Shown piece after piece: positions 16,540 to 24,028 of a stretch of DNA of 36,455 nt (position 1 is its first letter; each line of letters starts with the position of its first letter). Under the pieces are notes generated by a model, which worked only from the letters and a program-made list of their open reading frames with translations, was not told where the DNA came from and searched no databases. Source of the stretch: Clostridia bacterium. GTDB taxonomy: Bacteria; Bacillota; Clostridia; Oscillospirales; Ethanoligenentaceae. Made by a program: the position numbers and the translations under genes. The stretch lies in NCBI GenBank assembly GCA_031292115.1, contig JARLHS010000136.1, positions 1 to 36,455 of the forward strand, read 5' to 3'.

Positions 16540-17901
16540 ATGATCCATAACATTGTCGAAGAACAGCGGCTTTATTTTCTGTCGGAGGCTACAAAAGCGT
16601 ATGACACCCGCATGAAAGCGCTGCATAAATTCAAGACTTGCATTCTCGGCCACGAGCAGGATATTCTGAATGCCCTGAATCAGGATCTTAACAAACCGCC
16701 GGAAGAAGGATACATGACGGAATTGGTTATGGTTCTTGATGAGCTGAATTTTATCATGAAGCATCTTTCCCGCTGGGTTAAGCCGGTTTCCGTGCGTGCC
16801 TCCCTGGCGCAAATGCCGGCGAAATGTCGGATCAGGATGGAACCTTACGGCGTAGTTCTGATTATGGCACCCTGGAATTATCCGTTTCAACTGACAATGG
16901 AGCCGCTGATCGGAGCCATTGCCGCGGGTAACTGTGCGGTGGTCAAGCCTTCTGCCTATTCGCCGGCCACCAGCCATATTATTCGAAAAATTGTGGAAGA
17001 ATCGTTCCCGGCCTCTTATGTCTCGGTGATAGAAGGAGGCCGTGAACAAAATTCAGCACTGTTATCAGAAAAATTTGATTATATATTCTTTACCGGCAGC
17101 GTTGCGGTTGGCAAGCTGGTCATGGAAAGCGCGTCACGTCATTTGACGCCTGTCAGCCTTGAATTGGGCGGCAAAAGCCCCTGCATCGTCGACGAAAGCG
17201 CTGATCTAGCCCTCGCGGCAAAGCGCCTGGTGTTCGGAAAATACTTAAATGCGGGACAAACGTGCGTTGCACCGGATTATCTTTATGTGCATGAGGCTGT
17301 AAAGTCAAGGTTTATCGAGGAACTGAAAAGTGCCCTTGGCAAGGCATTTCCCGGCTATGATTATTCGACTTTCACCAGTATTATAAACGACAAGCATTTT
17401 ACCAGAATAGCCGCTTTGATTTCAGGCGAACAGGTCTTATTCGGAGGTCACTGCGACCCTGTCCGGCGATTTATTGAACCGACCATCTTGGATCACATCA
17501 GCTGGGAATCGCCTGTCATGCAGGAGGAAATCTTCGGGCCGGTTCTTCCTGTGTTGTCCTACAACAATCTGGATGCTGTTATCCAAGCAATCCAATTTCA
17601 TCCAAGGCCGTTGGCCACATATCTGTTTACAAGGGACAAAGCGGTGGAAAAGCAGGTTCTTTCAAGAGTTTCCTTCGGAGGTGGGTGTATAAACGACACC
17701 ATTATGCACCTGACGACTTCACATATGGGATTTGGCGGCGTTGGAGAAAGCGGCATGGGAAATTATCACGGGAAAAGAAGCTTCGACACCTTTACACATG
17801 AAAAAAGTATCCAGATCAAGGGACGGTTTGATATGCCATTCCGTTTCCGGCCATACACCGCGAAAAAAAGCAAAATCCTGCACCATATTTTCAGCAAATA
17901 A
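16540..17901 (+). CDS. Aldehyde dehydrogenase, class-3-like
   Basis: A 453-aa NAD(P)+-dependent aldehyde dehydrogenase that oxidises an aldehyde to the acid. The length and the short N-terminus are those of the ALDH3/coniferyl-aldehyde/fatty-aldehyde group, not of the CoA-acylating AdhE type. Active-site residues are visible: N113 (APWNYPF), E208 (LELGGKSP) and C242 (NAGQTCVAPDY). The C-terminal MGFGGVGESGMGNYHGKRSFDTFTHEKS is typical of ALDH3. The ATG at 16540 follows AAGGAGG. It is the first plus-strand gene after the sigma-54 control region and could remove the aldehyde released by an acyloin-cleaving complex encoded downstream (inference). Confidence 0.9.
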   Translation: MIHNIVEEQRLYFLSEATKAYDTRMKALHKFKTCILGHEQDILNALNQDLNKPPEEGYMTELVMVLDELNFIMKHLSRWVKPVSVRASLAQMPAKCRIRMEPYGVVLIMAPWNYPFQLTMEPLIGAIAAGNCAVVKPSAYSPATSHIIRKIVEESFPASYVSVIEGGREQNSALLSEKFDYIFFTGSVAVGKLVMESASRHLTPVSLELGGKSPCIVDESADLALAAKRLVFGKYLNAGQTCVAPDYLYVHEAVKSRFIEELKSALGKAFPGYDYSTFTSIINDKHFTRIAALISGEQVLFGGHCDPVRRFIEPTILDHISWESPVMQEEIFGPVLPVLSYNNLDAVIQAIQFHPRPLATYLFTRDKAVEKQVLSRVSFGGGCINDTIMHLTTSHMGFGGVGESGMGNYHGKRSFDTFTHEKSIQIKGRFDMPFRFRPYTAKKSKILHHIFSK

Positions 17902-18055
17902 ACGGGTGGGAGCAAAAGCACCTGATTCGAAAGCGCAGGAAAGCTCGGTTCCTCAAAAGCACAGACCGTATTGCCAGTTCAAGAGCGTAATCGGCGAAAA
18001 GGTACGGCTGCCTGCCGCGCCCTAAACCGTGATTAAATTACAACAGAGAGGAGCC

Positions 18056-18307
18056 ATGCAAGTGGAAAACGTGATTTTGCCGAAACTCGGCCTCACCATG
18101 GAGGAGGGCACCCTAATCGAGTGGCATGTCAGAGAGGGCGGCACAGTTCAACCCGGCGACCTGCTTTGCGAAGTGGAGACCGATAAGCTGACCAACGAAA
18201 TCAAAAGCAAGGTTTCCGGAGTGGTCAAGGAGATTCTCGTGGAGGAGGGAGACACCGTGCCAGTTCAGACCGTGCTTGCGGTTATCGATTGTGAGGCACG
18301 CCTATGA
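18056..18307 (+). CDS. Stand-alone lipoyl (biotinyl/lipoyl-attachment) carrier protein
   Basis: A free lipoyl domain of 83 residues, the swinging-arm part of an E2 subunit encoded as its own protein. The lipoylated lysine is K44 in VETDKLTNE, and the flanking PKLGLTMEEGTLIEW and KEILVEEGDTVPVQTVLAVI are standard for the fold. The chain ends where the domain ends; there is no linker or subunit-binding domain. The ATG at 18056 has AGAGGAG only two bases upstream. A GTG two codons later (18062) has better spacing and may be the true start. It overlaps the SDR gene by 4 bp (ATGA), showing translational coupling. It presumably serves the E1/E2 core proteins encoded just downstream. Confidence 0.9.
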   Translation: MQVENVILPKLGLTMEEGTLIEWHVREGGTVQPGDLLCEVETDKLTNEIKSKVSGVVKEILVEEGDTVPVQTVLAVIDCEARL

Positions 18308-19071
18308 AAATCGCCGTGGTAACCGGCGCGTCCTCCGGTATAGGCAGAGCCTTTGTGCTCCAGCTGGACGCCGACGAACCATTCGACGAGATCTGGGCCA
18401 TTGCGTTGGAAGAGGATTTACTGGGGGAACTCCAGAAGGAAGTCCACGCAAGAATACGTCCGTTTGCGATGGACTTTTGCAACCGGGAGAACCTTACGCG
18501 CTATGGGGAAGCGCTGAAAGCCGTCGCGCCGGATGTGGCGGTTCTGGTCAACGCCAGCGGCTTCGGTATCTTCAAGACGTTTGAAAAGACCTCGCTGGAC
18601 CGGTTGTTCGGCATGGTCGATGTCAACGCCCGCACCATGATGGGAATGACGTATCTGACGCTGCCCTACATGAGGCAAGGCGGCCGCATCTACAACATGG
18701 GCTCCGGTTCTTCATTTCAGCCAACGCCGTACGCGCTGATCTATGGGGCGACAAAGGCATTCGCGCTGAGCTTTTCCCGCGGTCTGAACGTGGAGTTCAG
18801 AAACGGCCGCCGCGGCATTCGTGTGATGGCGGTCTGCCCGCTTTGGGTAAAGACCAATTTCTTTAAGATGGCCGTGTCGGATAAGACCATTTCTTATTTC
18901 AGCAAATGGGTGGAAGCGGCGGACGTGGTGAAAAAGGCGCTAAAGGATATGCGACGCGGCAAGGACGTCTCCATCCTGGGATTCAATATGCAGATGCAGG
19001 TGCTGGGCGTCAAGCTGCTGCCGGCCGGCCTGGTGATGAAAATCTGGTGCAAACAGCAAAAGCAGGGATGA
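18304..19071 (+). CDS. Short-chain dehydrogenase/reductase in the E2 operon
   Basis: A 255-aa classical SDR oxidoreductase using NAD(P)(H). The cofactor motif TGASSGIG is at residues 7-14, NASG at 83-86, the catalytic Ser in MGSGSS (about 136), and Tyr147-x3-Lys151 in YGATK. It overlaps the lipoyl gene before it and the E2 core gene after it by 4 bp each, so its expression is tied to the two halves of E2. That is an unusual place for an SDR. A diol or hydroxyketone dehydrogenase that makes the substrate for the E1/E2 complex would fit, as butanediol dehydrogenase does for acetoin, but the substrate is not readable from sequence. Confidence 0.9.
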   Translation: MKIAVVTGASSGIGRAFVLQLDADEPFDEIWAIALEEDLLGELQKEVHARIRPFAMDFCNRENLTRYGEALKAVAPDVAVLVNASGFGIFKTFEKTSLDRLFGMVDVNARTMMGMTYLTLPYMRQGGRIYNMGSGSSFQPTPYALIYGATKAFALSFSRGLNVEFRNGRRGIRVMAVCPLWVKTNFFKMAVSDKTISYFSKWVEAADVVKKALKDMRRGKDVSILGFNMQMQVLGVKLLPAGLVMKIWCKQQKQG

Positions 19072-19790
19072 ATCCCCACCAGCCGGAAATGAGGGAGCTG
19101 TTTATGTCGATGGAACAAAAGGCAAAACGGCTGCGCAGGGTGATCGCAGTCAATATGGTGAAAAGCTGGCAGACATCGCCCAAGTGCGATTACCTGATGA
19201 AAGTGAACGCAGAGCCCATGATGGTGTTTCGCAAATCCTTTAGTGAAGCGAACGGCGTTAAAGTCGACTTTCTAAATCTGGTGATGAAGGCCGCCGCTAC
19301 AGCACTGAAAGAGTTTCCTTATGTGAACTCGTCCTACGATTCCGAAAACCATGTACATAGGATGCACGAGGAAGTGAACGTGGGCTTTGTGATCTCCGTG
19401 GACGACGGACTTCTGGTGACAAACACGAAGGGAACGGATCGGCTGGATCTCACCGCGCTGAGCCGCGAAACGGAACGACTGATCGAGGGCTCGAAAAACA
19501 GTGGGCTCAACATGGACGATATTACCGGCGGCACGTTCACGATCAATAACATGGGCACATACAAGCGTCTTGTCCAGCACACCGCCATCATTAACCAGCC
19601 GGAATTGGCTATATTGTCCATGTATGCGATCACGGACGAGCCGGCGGTCAGGGATGGCGCCGTGGTTATTCAAAAAAGTATGAACCTGATGTTGTCGGCG
19701 GATCACAGGGTTATCGACGGAAAGATGGCTTGCGACTTCCTCACAAGAATCGTCGGGCTTCTGGAAAACCCGGAAAGCCTGACACAATAA
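19068..19790 (+). CDS. E2 acyltransferase catalytic core without lipoyl or subunit-binding domain
   Basis: A 240-aa protein equal to only the catalytic domain of a 2-oxoacid or acetoin dehydrogenase E2, which moves the acyl group from lipoyl-lysine to CoA. The active-site motif DHRVIDG (H213, D217) is intact, as are the core motifs FTINNMGTYKR and the INQPELAIL stretch. The N-terminus MNPHQPEMRELFMSMEQKAKRLRRVIAVNM goes straight into the core; the lipoyl domain is supplied by the gene at 18056 and no peripheral subunit-binding domain is found. The start at 19068 overlaps the SDR stop (ATGA). An internal ATG at 19104 with GAGGGAG upstream is an alternative. Confidence 0.9.
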   Translation: MNPHQPEMRELFMSMEQKAKRLRRVIAVNMVKSWQTSPKCDYLMKVNAEPMMVFRKSFSEANGVKVDFLNLVMKAAATALKEFPYVNSSYDSENHVHRMHEEVNVGFVISVDDGLLVTNTKGTDRLDLTALSRETERLIEGSKNSGLNMDDITGGTFTINNMGTYKRLVQHTAIINQPELAILSMYAITDEPAVRDGAVVIQKSMNLMLSADHRVIDGKMACDFLTRIVGLLENPESLTQ

Positions 19791-19811
19791 AATTAAACGG
19801 AGGGTACTGTT

Positions 19812-20204
19812 ATGAAATTTCTCGATGCGGAGTGGTTTGAAGAACACAAGAAGCTGGCCTGCGCTATGTTTAGCGAAAAAAACCGCAACAACGTGGAACT
19901 GGTGGAAGTCTACGAGAACTGCTACGGTCAGGACAAAACCATCTGGACTCATTACAAACTGGTGGACGGGATAGCCGCCATCGTGGAACGCGGCGAAGGT
20001 GAGGACGACATCCCGGAGGCGCAGTTCCGGGTGTTTGGCGACTACCAGCATTACGTACAGGTGTGCCAGGGCAAGCTGGATCCCAATAAGGGCATCGTGA
20101 CCGGCAAATTCACGTTGGAGGGCAATCTTATGAAGGCCATGGGTATGCTGGGTACCTATGCCAAGGTTACTGCGGCCAAGAAGGTTCCTGGCATGGAGTT
20201 TTGA
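19812..20204 (+). CDS. SCP2 (sterol-carrier-like) domain protein
   Basis: A 130-aa protein matching the SCP2 fold in its second half: WTHYKLVDGIAAIVERGEG early, FRVFGDYQHYVQVCQGKLDPNKGIVTGKF-type segment in the middle (about 75-105), then LEGNLMKAMGMLGTYAKV. SCP2 domains form a tunnel that binds lipids, acyl-CoA or other hydrophobic molecules. The gene lies between the E2 core and E1 alpha, 21 bp after E2, with a GGAGGGTACTGTT leader. Its presence suggests that the pathway handles a hydrophobic substrate or acyl intermediate rather than only acetoin. Function is inferred from fold similarity. Confidence 0.75.
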   Translation: MKFLDAEWFEEHKKLACAMFSEKNRNNVELVEVYENCYGQDKTIWTHYKLVDGIAAIVERGEGEDDIPEAQFRVFGDYQHYVQVCQGKLDPNKGIVTGKFTLEGNLMKAMGMLGTYAKVTAAKKVPGMEF

Positions 20205-20249
20205 AAATCCGAGCTTCCACCTAACTGCATCAAGCAAGGAGTGATAGAA

Positions 20250-21224
20250 TTGGATAAAGAGGATTATTTGGAGCTTTACCGGGTCATGGTACGTATCCGT
20301 AAATTTGAGCAGCAGGCCACTGATTCTTTTGAGATTGGCGATATTCCCGGTATGGTGCATCTTTCCATGGGGCAGGAAGCCACCGAAGCGGGAGCCTGCA
20401 GTGTGCTGAAAAAGACGGATTATATCACCAGCACCCACCGCGGCCACGGCCACATGATCGCCAAGGGTGGGAAGACCGACCGTATGATGGCAGAGCTCTG
20501 TGCCCGGCGCGACGGCTACTGCCGCGGCAAGGGCGGTTCCATGCATATTTCCAGCATCGAAATCGGTATGCTGGGCGCAGACGGCATGGTGGGCGCGGGC
20601 ATGCCCATCGCGACTGGCGCGGCTCTTGCGAGCTGGATTCGGGGAACCGACGATGTGACCGTCTGCTTCTTTGGCGACGGCGCATCCAACGAGGGGCTGT
20701 TCCACGAATGCCTGAACTTTGCGGCGCTAAAAAGCTTGCCCGTGGTGTTCCTCTGCGAGAACAACCTGTATGCTATTTCCACCAGTACGAAGCGCTCGAT
20801 GAAGGTGCAGGATGTGGCCTCCCGTGCTGCGGGTTACGGGATCCCTGGCGTGATTGTGGACGGCAACGATGTGCTGGCGGTGCGGGAAGCCACCTCCGAA
20901 GCGGTGGCACGGGCAAGACGCGGCGAAGGCCCGACCCTGATCGAGGCCAAGACCTACAAGCATCACGGCCATTTTGAAGGAGATCCCGCCGACTACCGTC
21001 CCCAAGAGGAAGTACAGCTATGGCTCGATAAGGATCCAATTCCCCGTTATGCCAGGTATCTTGTGGAAAGCGGCATTGCGGTGGAGGGTGAGATTGCAGC
21101 CATCGACGGTGAGATTGCAGCAGAGATTGCCAAGGCGGTCGAGTTCGCGCTTGCCTCAGAGCCTCTCGATTCTAGGGAAACCTGTATGGACGTCTATTCG
21201 GATATCGTAGAGGAGGGAAGATAA
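20250..21224 (+). CDS. 2-oxoacid/acetoin dehydrogenase E1 component, alpha subunit
   Basis: A 324-aa thiamine-diphosphate-binding subunit of the AcoA/PdhA type; with the beta subunit it decarboxylates a 2-oxo acid or cleaves an acyloin and loads the acyl group on the lipoyl carrier. STHRGHGHMIAKG, RGKGGSMHI, and the ThDP motif GDGASNEG (about 142-149) ending in CENN are all present. HHGHFEGDPADYR resembles acetoin dehydrogenase alpha subunits. The TTG at 20250 is preferred to the GTG at 20241, which directly abuts AAGGAG (20235-20240). It overlaps the beta gene by one base (TAATG). Substrate specificity cannot be decided from motifs alone. Confidence 0.9.
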   Translation: MDKEDYLELYRVMVRIRKFEQQATDSFEIGDIPGMVHLSMGQEATEAGACSVLKKTDYITSTHRGHGHMIAKGGKTDRMMAELCARRDGYCRGKGGSMHISSIEIGMLGADGMVGAGMPIATGAALASWIRGTDDVTVCFFGDGASNEGLFHECLNFAALKSLPVVFLCENNLYAISTSTKRSMKVQDVASRAAGYGIPGVIVDGNDVLAVREATSEAVARARRGEGPTLIEAKTYKHHGHFEGDPADYRPQEEVQLWLDKDPIPRYARYLVESGIAVEGEIAAIDGEIAAEIAKAVEFALASEPLDSRETCMDVYSDIVEEGR

Positions 21225-22216
21225 TGGCAAAGCGAGTGTCAACAAGCAAGGCGCTCAACAATGCGCTGGACCGCGCCATGGCTTTCGACGAGAGGGTATT
21301 CTGCATCGGTGAAGACATCGGCATTATGGGCGGCACGTTCGGTGTCACAGCCGGCCTTCTGGATAAGTACGGCGAAAAGCGGGTCATCGATACACCAATT
21401 TCCGAGGCCATGTTCATGGGCGCGGCGGTGGGTGCGGCAGCCCGCGGCCTTGTGCCGGTGGTGGAGATCATGTTTTCAGACTTTGTGACCTACTGCTTCG
21501 ACCAGGTGGTCAATCAGGCGGCCAAGATGCGCTATATGTACGGCGGCAATATCGAAATGCCCATTGTCATCCGCATGCCGGGCGGCGGCAGCGTACAGTC
21601 AGCAGCTCAGCATTCTCAGAGCCTCGAAGGGCTGTTCGGACACATTCCCGGCCTCAAAATCGTCATGCCGTCCAGCCCCTCCGATGCGCGCGGGCTGCTG
21701 CTCTCGTCCATAACGGACAGGAACCCGGTCATGTTCTTTGAAACGAAATCTCTCTATGCCAAAGTGGAAAAGCTCGAGGAGGAATATGACCCGATCCCGC
21801 TGGGCACCGCATCCGTCAAGCGCGAAGGTGGAGACGTCACCATTGTGGCCACCGGTCCCTGTGTGCTCAAGGCGATGAATGCGGCCAGCGCGCTTGCCGA
21901 GGAAGGAATTGAGGCAGAGGTGATCGATCCGCGTACGCTGTATCCGCTGGATACGAAAACGATCTTCGGCTCCGTGGAAAAGACCGGAAGGCTCCTAATC
22001 GTCACCGAGGAATGTAAACGGGGGGCATGGAGTGCGGAGCTTTCGGCAGAGGTAGCGGAAAAGCAGTTTGTTGCGCTCAAGGCTCCCATCGCCCGCGTCG
22101 GCGCGCTCAATACGCCGGTACCGCTGGCCAAGCAGCTGGAGGACTATTACCTGCCGCAGACGGAAAACATTGTGGACGGCGTGAAGAGTATCTTAAAGGA
22201 ATCAGTAATTAAATAG
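21224..22216 (+). CDS. 2-oxoacid/acetoin dehydrogenase E1 component, beta subunit
   Basis: A 330-aa transketolase-like subunit completing the E1 heterotetramer. GEDIG (residues about 29-33), FGVTAGL, DTPISEAMFMGAAVGAAARGLVPV and RMPGGGSVQSAAQHSQSLEGLF cover the pyrimidine-binding domain. The C-terminal transketolase domain follows (VIDPRTLYPLD, then VTEECKRGAWSAEL). The length is that of AcoB/PdhB. GAGGAGGGA lies just before the ATG. It is the last gene of the operon; no dihydrolipoamide dehydrogenase (E3) gene follows, so E3 must come from elsewhere in the genome. Confidence 0.92.
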   Translation: MAKRVSTSKALNNALDRAMAFDERVFCIGEDIGIMGGTFGVTAGLLDKYGEKRVIDTPISEAMFMGAAVGAAARGLVPVVEIMFSDFVTYCFDQVVNQAAKMRYMYGGNIEMPIVIRMPGGGSVQSAAQHSQSLEGLFGHIPGLKIVMPSSPSDARGLLLSSITDRNPVMFFETKSLYAKVEKLEEEYDPIPLGTASVKREGGDVTIVATGPCVLKAMNAASALAEEGIEAEVIDPRTLYPLDTKTIFGSVEKTGRLLIVTEECKRGAWSAELSAEVAEKQFVALKAPIARVGALNTPVPLAKQLEDYYLPQTENIVDGVKSILKESVIK

Positions 22217-22543
22217 GCAAAGATGACGGCAAACCGCTGGCAGGAATGGCGGTAAAGGGTGCCCGCGCCTGTCTGCATTGCGAATTGACCGATGCGGAGA
22301 AACATTGCGAGAGGTGATGTCCCTCCTATATAACAGAATAAGTTTAGTATATCTTACGTAAGCACGAAGCAATTCTGTTATATATTGCGCATGTGCATTT
22401 GCGAAGCAAAATTTTGCACGCGCTTTAGCGTTTAGCCCGTTCTCTATATACAGCTGCTCTTATATTAATTATTTATTCAGTTGTATATAGTACCCTGAGT
22501 ACACTCCGTGAGTGAGAGCTGTATGGGGGCACAAACCAAATAA
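22217..22543. other. Gene-free, palindrome-rich segment after the E1/E2 operon
   Basis: No coding region is supported. The segment holds a 13-bp perfect inverted repeat TATATAACAGAAT (22327-22339) / ATTCTGTTATATA (22372-22384) around the palindrome CTTACGTAAG (22353-22362). Next come GCAAAATTTTGC (about 22406-22418) and a second long inverted repeat CTATATACAGCTG (22444-22456) / CAGTTGTATATAG (22478-22490) with one mismatch. Then comes the right direct repeat. The foldback density resembles ends of IS200/IS605-like or MITE elements, but no transposase is present. Confidence 0.6.
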
Positions 22544-22740
22544 GCTGGGAGCGCTCCACACTGGCAGTGTGTGGGTCACGAGCTCGAGTCTCATATGCTC
22601 CGCAAAAAAAGTAAGCCACAAGGCCAAAAACCTTGTGGCTTTACATATAAGGCCGGGTACTTGAAGAAGAGTCCAGAAATCGCAATGAGGGTGTTTTCGA
22701 AGGAGAGCACCCTCGTTTTTTGCCCGTTTTAAATTGCTTT
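22544..22740. repeat. Direct repeat DR-R: tRNA-Ala 3' fragment plus hairpin
   Basis: Right copy of the repeat of about 198 bp, in the same orientation as 12642-12840. It shows the same tRNA 3' portion (GCTGGGAG, loop CTGGCAG, T-arm CTCGAGTCTC, acceptor ATGCTCCGC), the same hairpin (22613-22642) and the same trailing sequence. Beyond it a minus-strand gene tail encoding KIMREIKREKAI-stop (stop at 22731-22729) sits exactly where rpoN ends in the left copy. Confidence 0.8.
22613..22642 (+). terminator. Strong hairpin after the tRNA fragment (right copy)
   Basis: AAGCCACAAGG / CCTTGTGGCTT stem with CCAAAAA loop, identical to the left copy; probably the original terminator of the tRNA transcript. 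Confidence 0.8.
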
Positions 22741-22815
22741 TTCCCTCTTAATCTCACGCATGATTTTGCGTTGATTTAGAGCATGTTTCTGCTATATAAG
22801 AAATGGGGTATTCAA

Positions 22816-22953
22816 ATGAGCAATAATATCAGAGAGGCGCAATTTGAACACATTGATCTTTTCGGTAATCCGGCGCGGTTTACAAAATCGCTTATTGGCA
22901 GATGTACTCTTCCAGCAGGTATTTATTTCAATCCAAATTCAATTTATGGCTGA
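22816..22953 (+). pseudogene. LPD28-like mobile-element protein fragment (45 codons)
   Basis: A short frame from ATG 22816 reads MSNNIREAQFEHIDLFGNPA, then RFTKSLIGRCTLPAGIYF. This resembles the start of LPD28-type domains found in clostridial conjugative elements (LF..PALFTN.RI...T.P.GLY pattern). It stops after 45 codons, well short of a full domain, and overlaps the end of the minus-strand lipoprotein gene by 10 bp. Read here as a truncated leftover of an integrative element. Confidence 0.4.
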
Positions 22954-24005
22954 GGCCAGCTTGATTTTGAAATGTTCAGATAGACCTCCTCCGTTTTGTG
23001 GAACCCATCCTTTATAACAGTGCTCATCATGTTGTCCTTCGTAACAGCGATGGGTTCGATGCAACTGTAGGGTACGTCGTACTTGTTGTCTGAAATCCGA
23101 TCGGGAACCTTGACGCTTTTTCCCTTCGCCATATCGACTGCAAAGTCGGCAGCGCGGACGGCGAGCTCTTTAATCGGCTTGTAGACCGTCATGAGCTGCT
23201 GACCCTCCACGATGCGTTGACAGGCCGAAAGGTCTGCGTCCATGCCCACGACCGGGACCGCCGGGATCAGGTGGTTTTCCGCAAGCGCCGTGATGGCGCC
23301 GCTCGCAAGGCCGTCATTTTCGGCGATCACAGCGTCGATTTTCGTGCTGTCCTGCAGCAGTTTTCGGATATCCTGAGCCGCATGGTCAGCCATCCAGTCG
23401 GTTTCCGAAAAGTCTCCCACCACTTTGATCTCCTTACGGCTGATGTAGGGGTTGAGTACCTCGCGGATGCCGCGCGAGAGCATTACGGTGTTGTAATCGG
23501 TCGTGGGGCCGGCTACAATGACGTAATTACCGCGCGGCTTTACCTGCGTGATGGCTTTTGCCTGCAGCCCACCCACCTTTACGCTGTCGAAGGTGACGTA
23601 GAGATCCACGTTCGCGTTCATAACAAGCCGGTCGTAAGATATGACCTTGACACCTGCCGCCTTTGCGAGCGAAACGCAATCCGCAGCTTTATACGCGTCG
23701 TTTGGGATGATGACCAGCACAGAAATACCCTGAGCAAGCATGTCACGGACCTGGCTGTACTGGGTATCCGAATTCTCGTAGCACACATCGCAGATCGTCC
23801 TAACCCCGAGTCGCTTGGCTTCCGAAATGAAATCGTCGCGGTCGATATACCAGCGTTCCTCCTTAAGGGTAGCCATCGACAGACCGATGACGAGTTTTTT
23901 TTCCGGCTTTGATGCGGTCTGCCGCACGGCACACCCAGGCGGAACCAGGGCCCCGCCGAGGAGCACAAGCACGAGCAGAATCGGTTTGATCAGTTTCAGA
24001 CGCAT
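22944..24005 (-). CDS. Sugar-binding lipoprotein (XylF/periplasmic-binding family) in the sensor operon
   Basis: A 353-aa secreted lipoprotein with signal peptide and lipobox VPPGC (Cys25). The mature part is a type-I periplasmic binding protein of the xylose/ribose group (KKLVIGLSMATLKEERWYIDRD, then VISYDRLVMNANVDLYVTFDSVKVGGLQAKAI). It closely parallels the binding protein at 28622 ([30 protein letters not shown]), so the two are likely paralogues. GGGGGAGG precedes the ATG. It is the fourth gene of the sensor-kinase-regulator operon, 23 bp after the regulator, and is not next to transport genes on its own strand. It may deliver sugar to the importer or to the sensor. Confidence 0.88.
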   Translation of the reverse strand: MRLKLIKPILLVLVLLGGALVPPGCAVRQTASKPEKKLVIGLSMATLKEERWYIDRDDFISEAKRLGVRTICDVCYENSDTQYSQVRDMLAQGISVLVIIPNDAYKAADCVSLAKAAGVKVISYDRLVMNANVDLYVTFDSVKVGGLQAKAITQVKPRGNYVIVAGPTTDYNTVMLSRGIREVLNPYISRKEIKVVGDFSETDWMADHAAQDIRKLLQDSTKIDAVIAENDGLASGAITALAENHLIPAVPVVGMDADLSACQRIVEGQQLMTVYKPIKELAVRAADFAVDMAKGKSVKVPDRISDNKYDVPYSCIEPIAVTKDNMMSTVIKDGFHKTEEVYLNISKSSWPQP

Positions 24006-24028
24006 TTGCTCGCCTCCCCCGGATGAGT

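Noticed and set aside
19272-20705. Long minus-strand reading frame of 477 codons
   Set aside because: It is antisense to E2, the SCP2 gene and E1 alpha, all of which show catalytic or fold motifs; its His-rich composition is that of a shadow frame.
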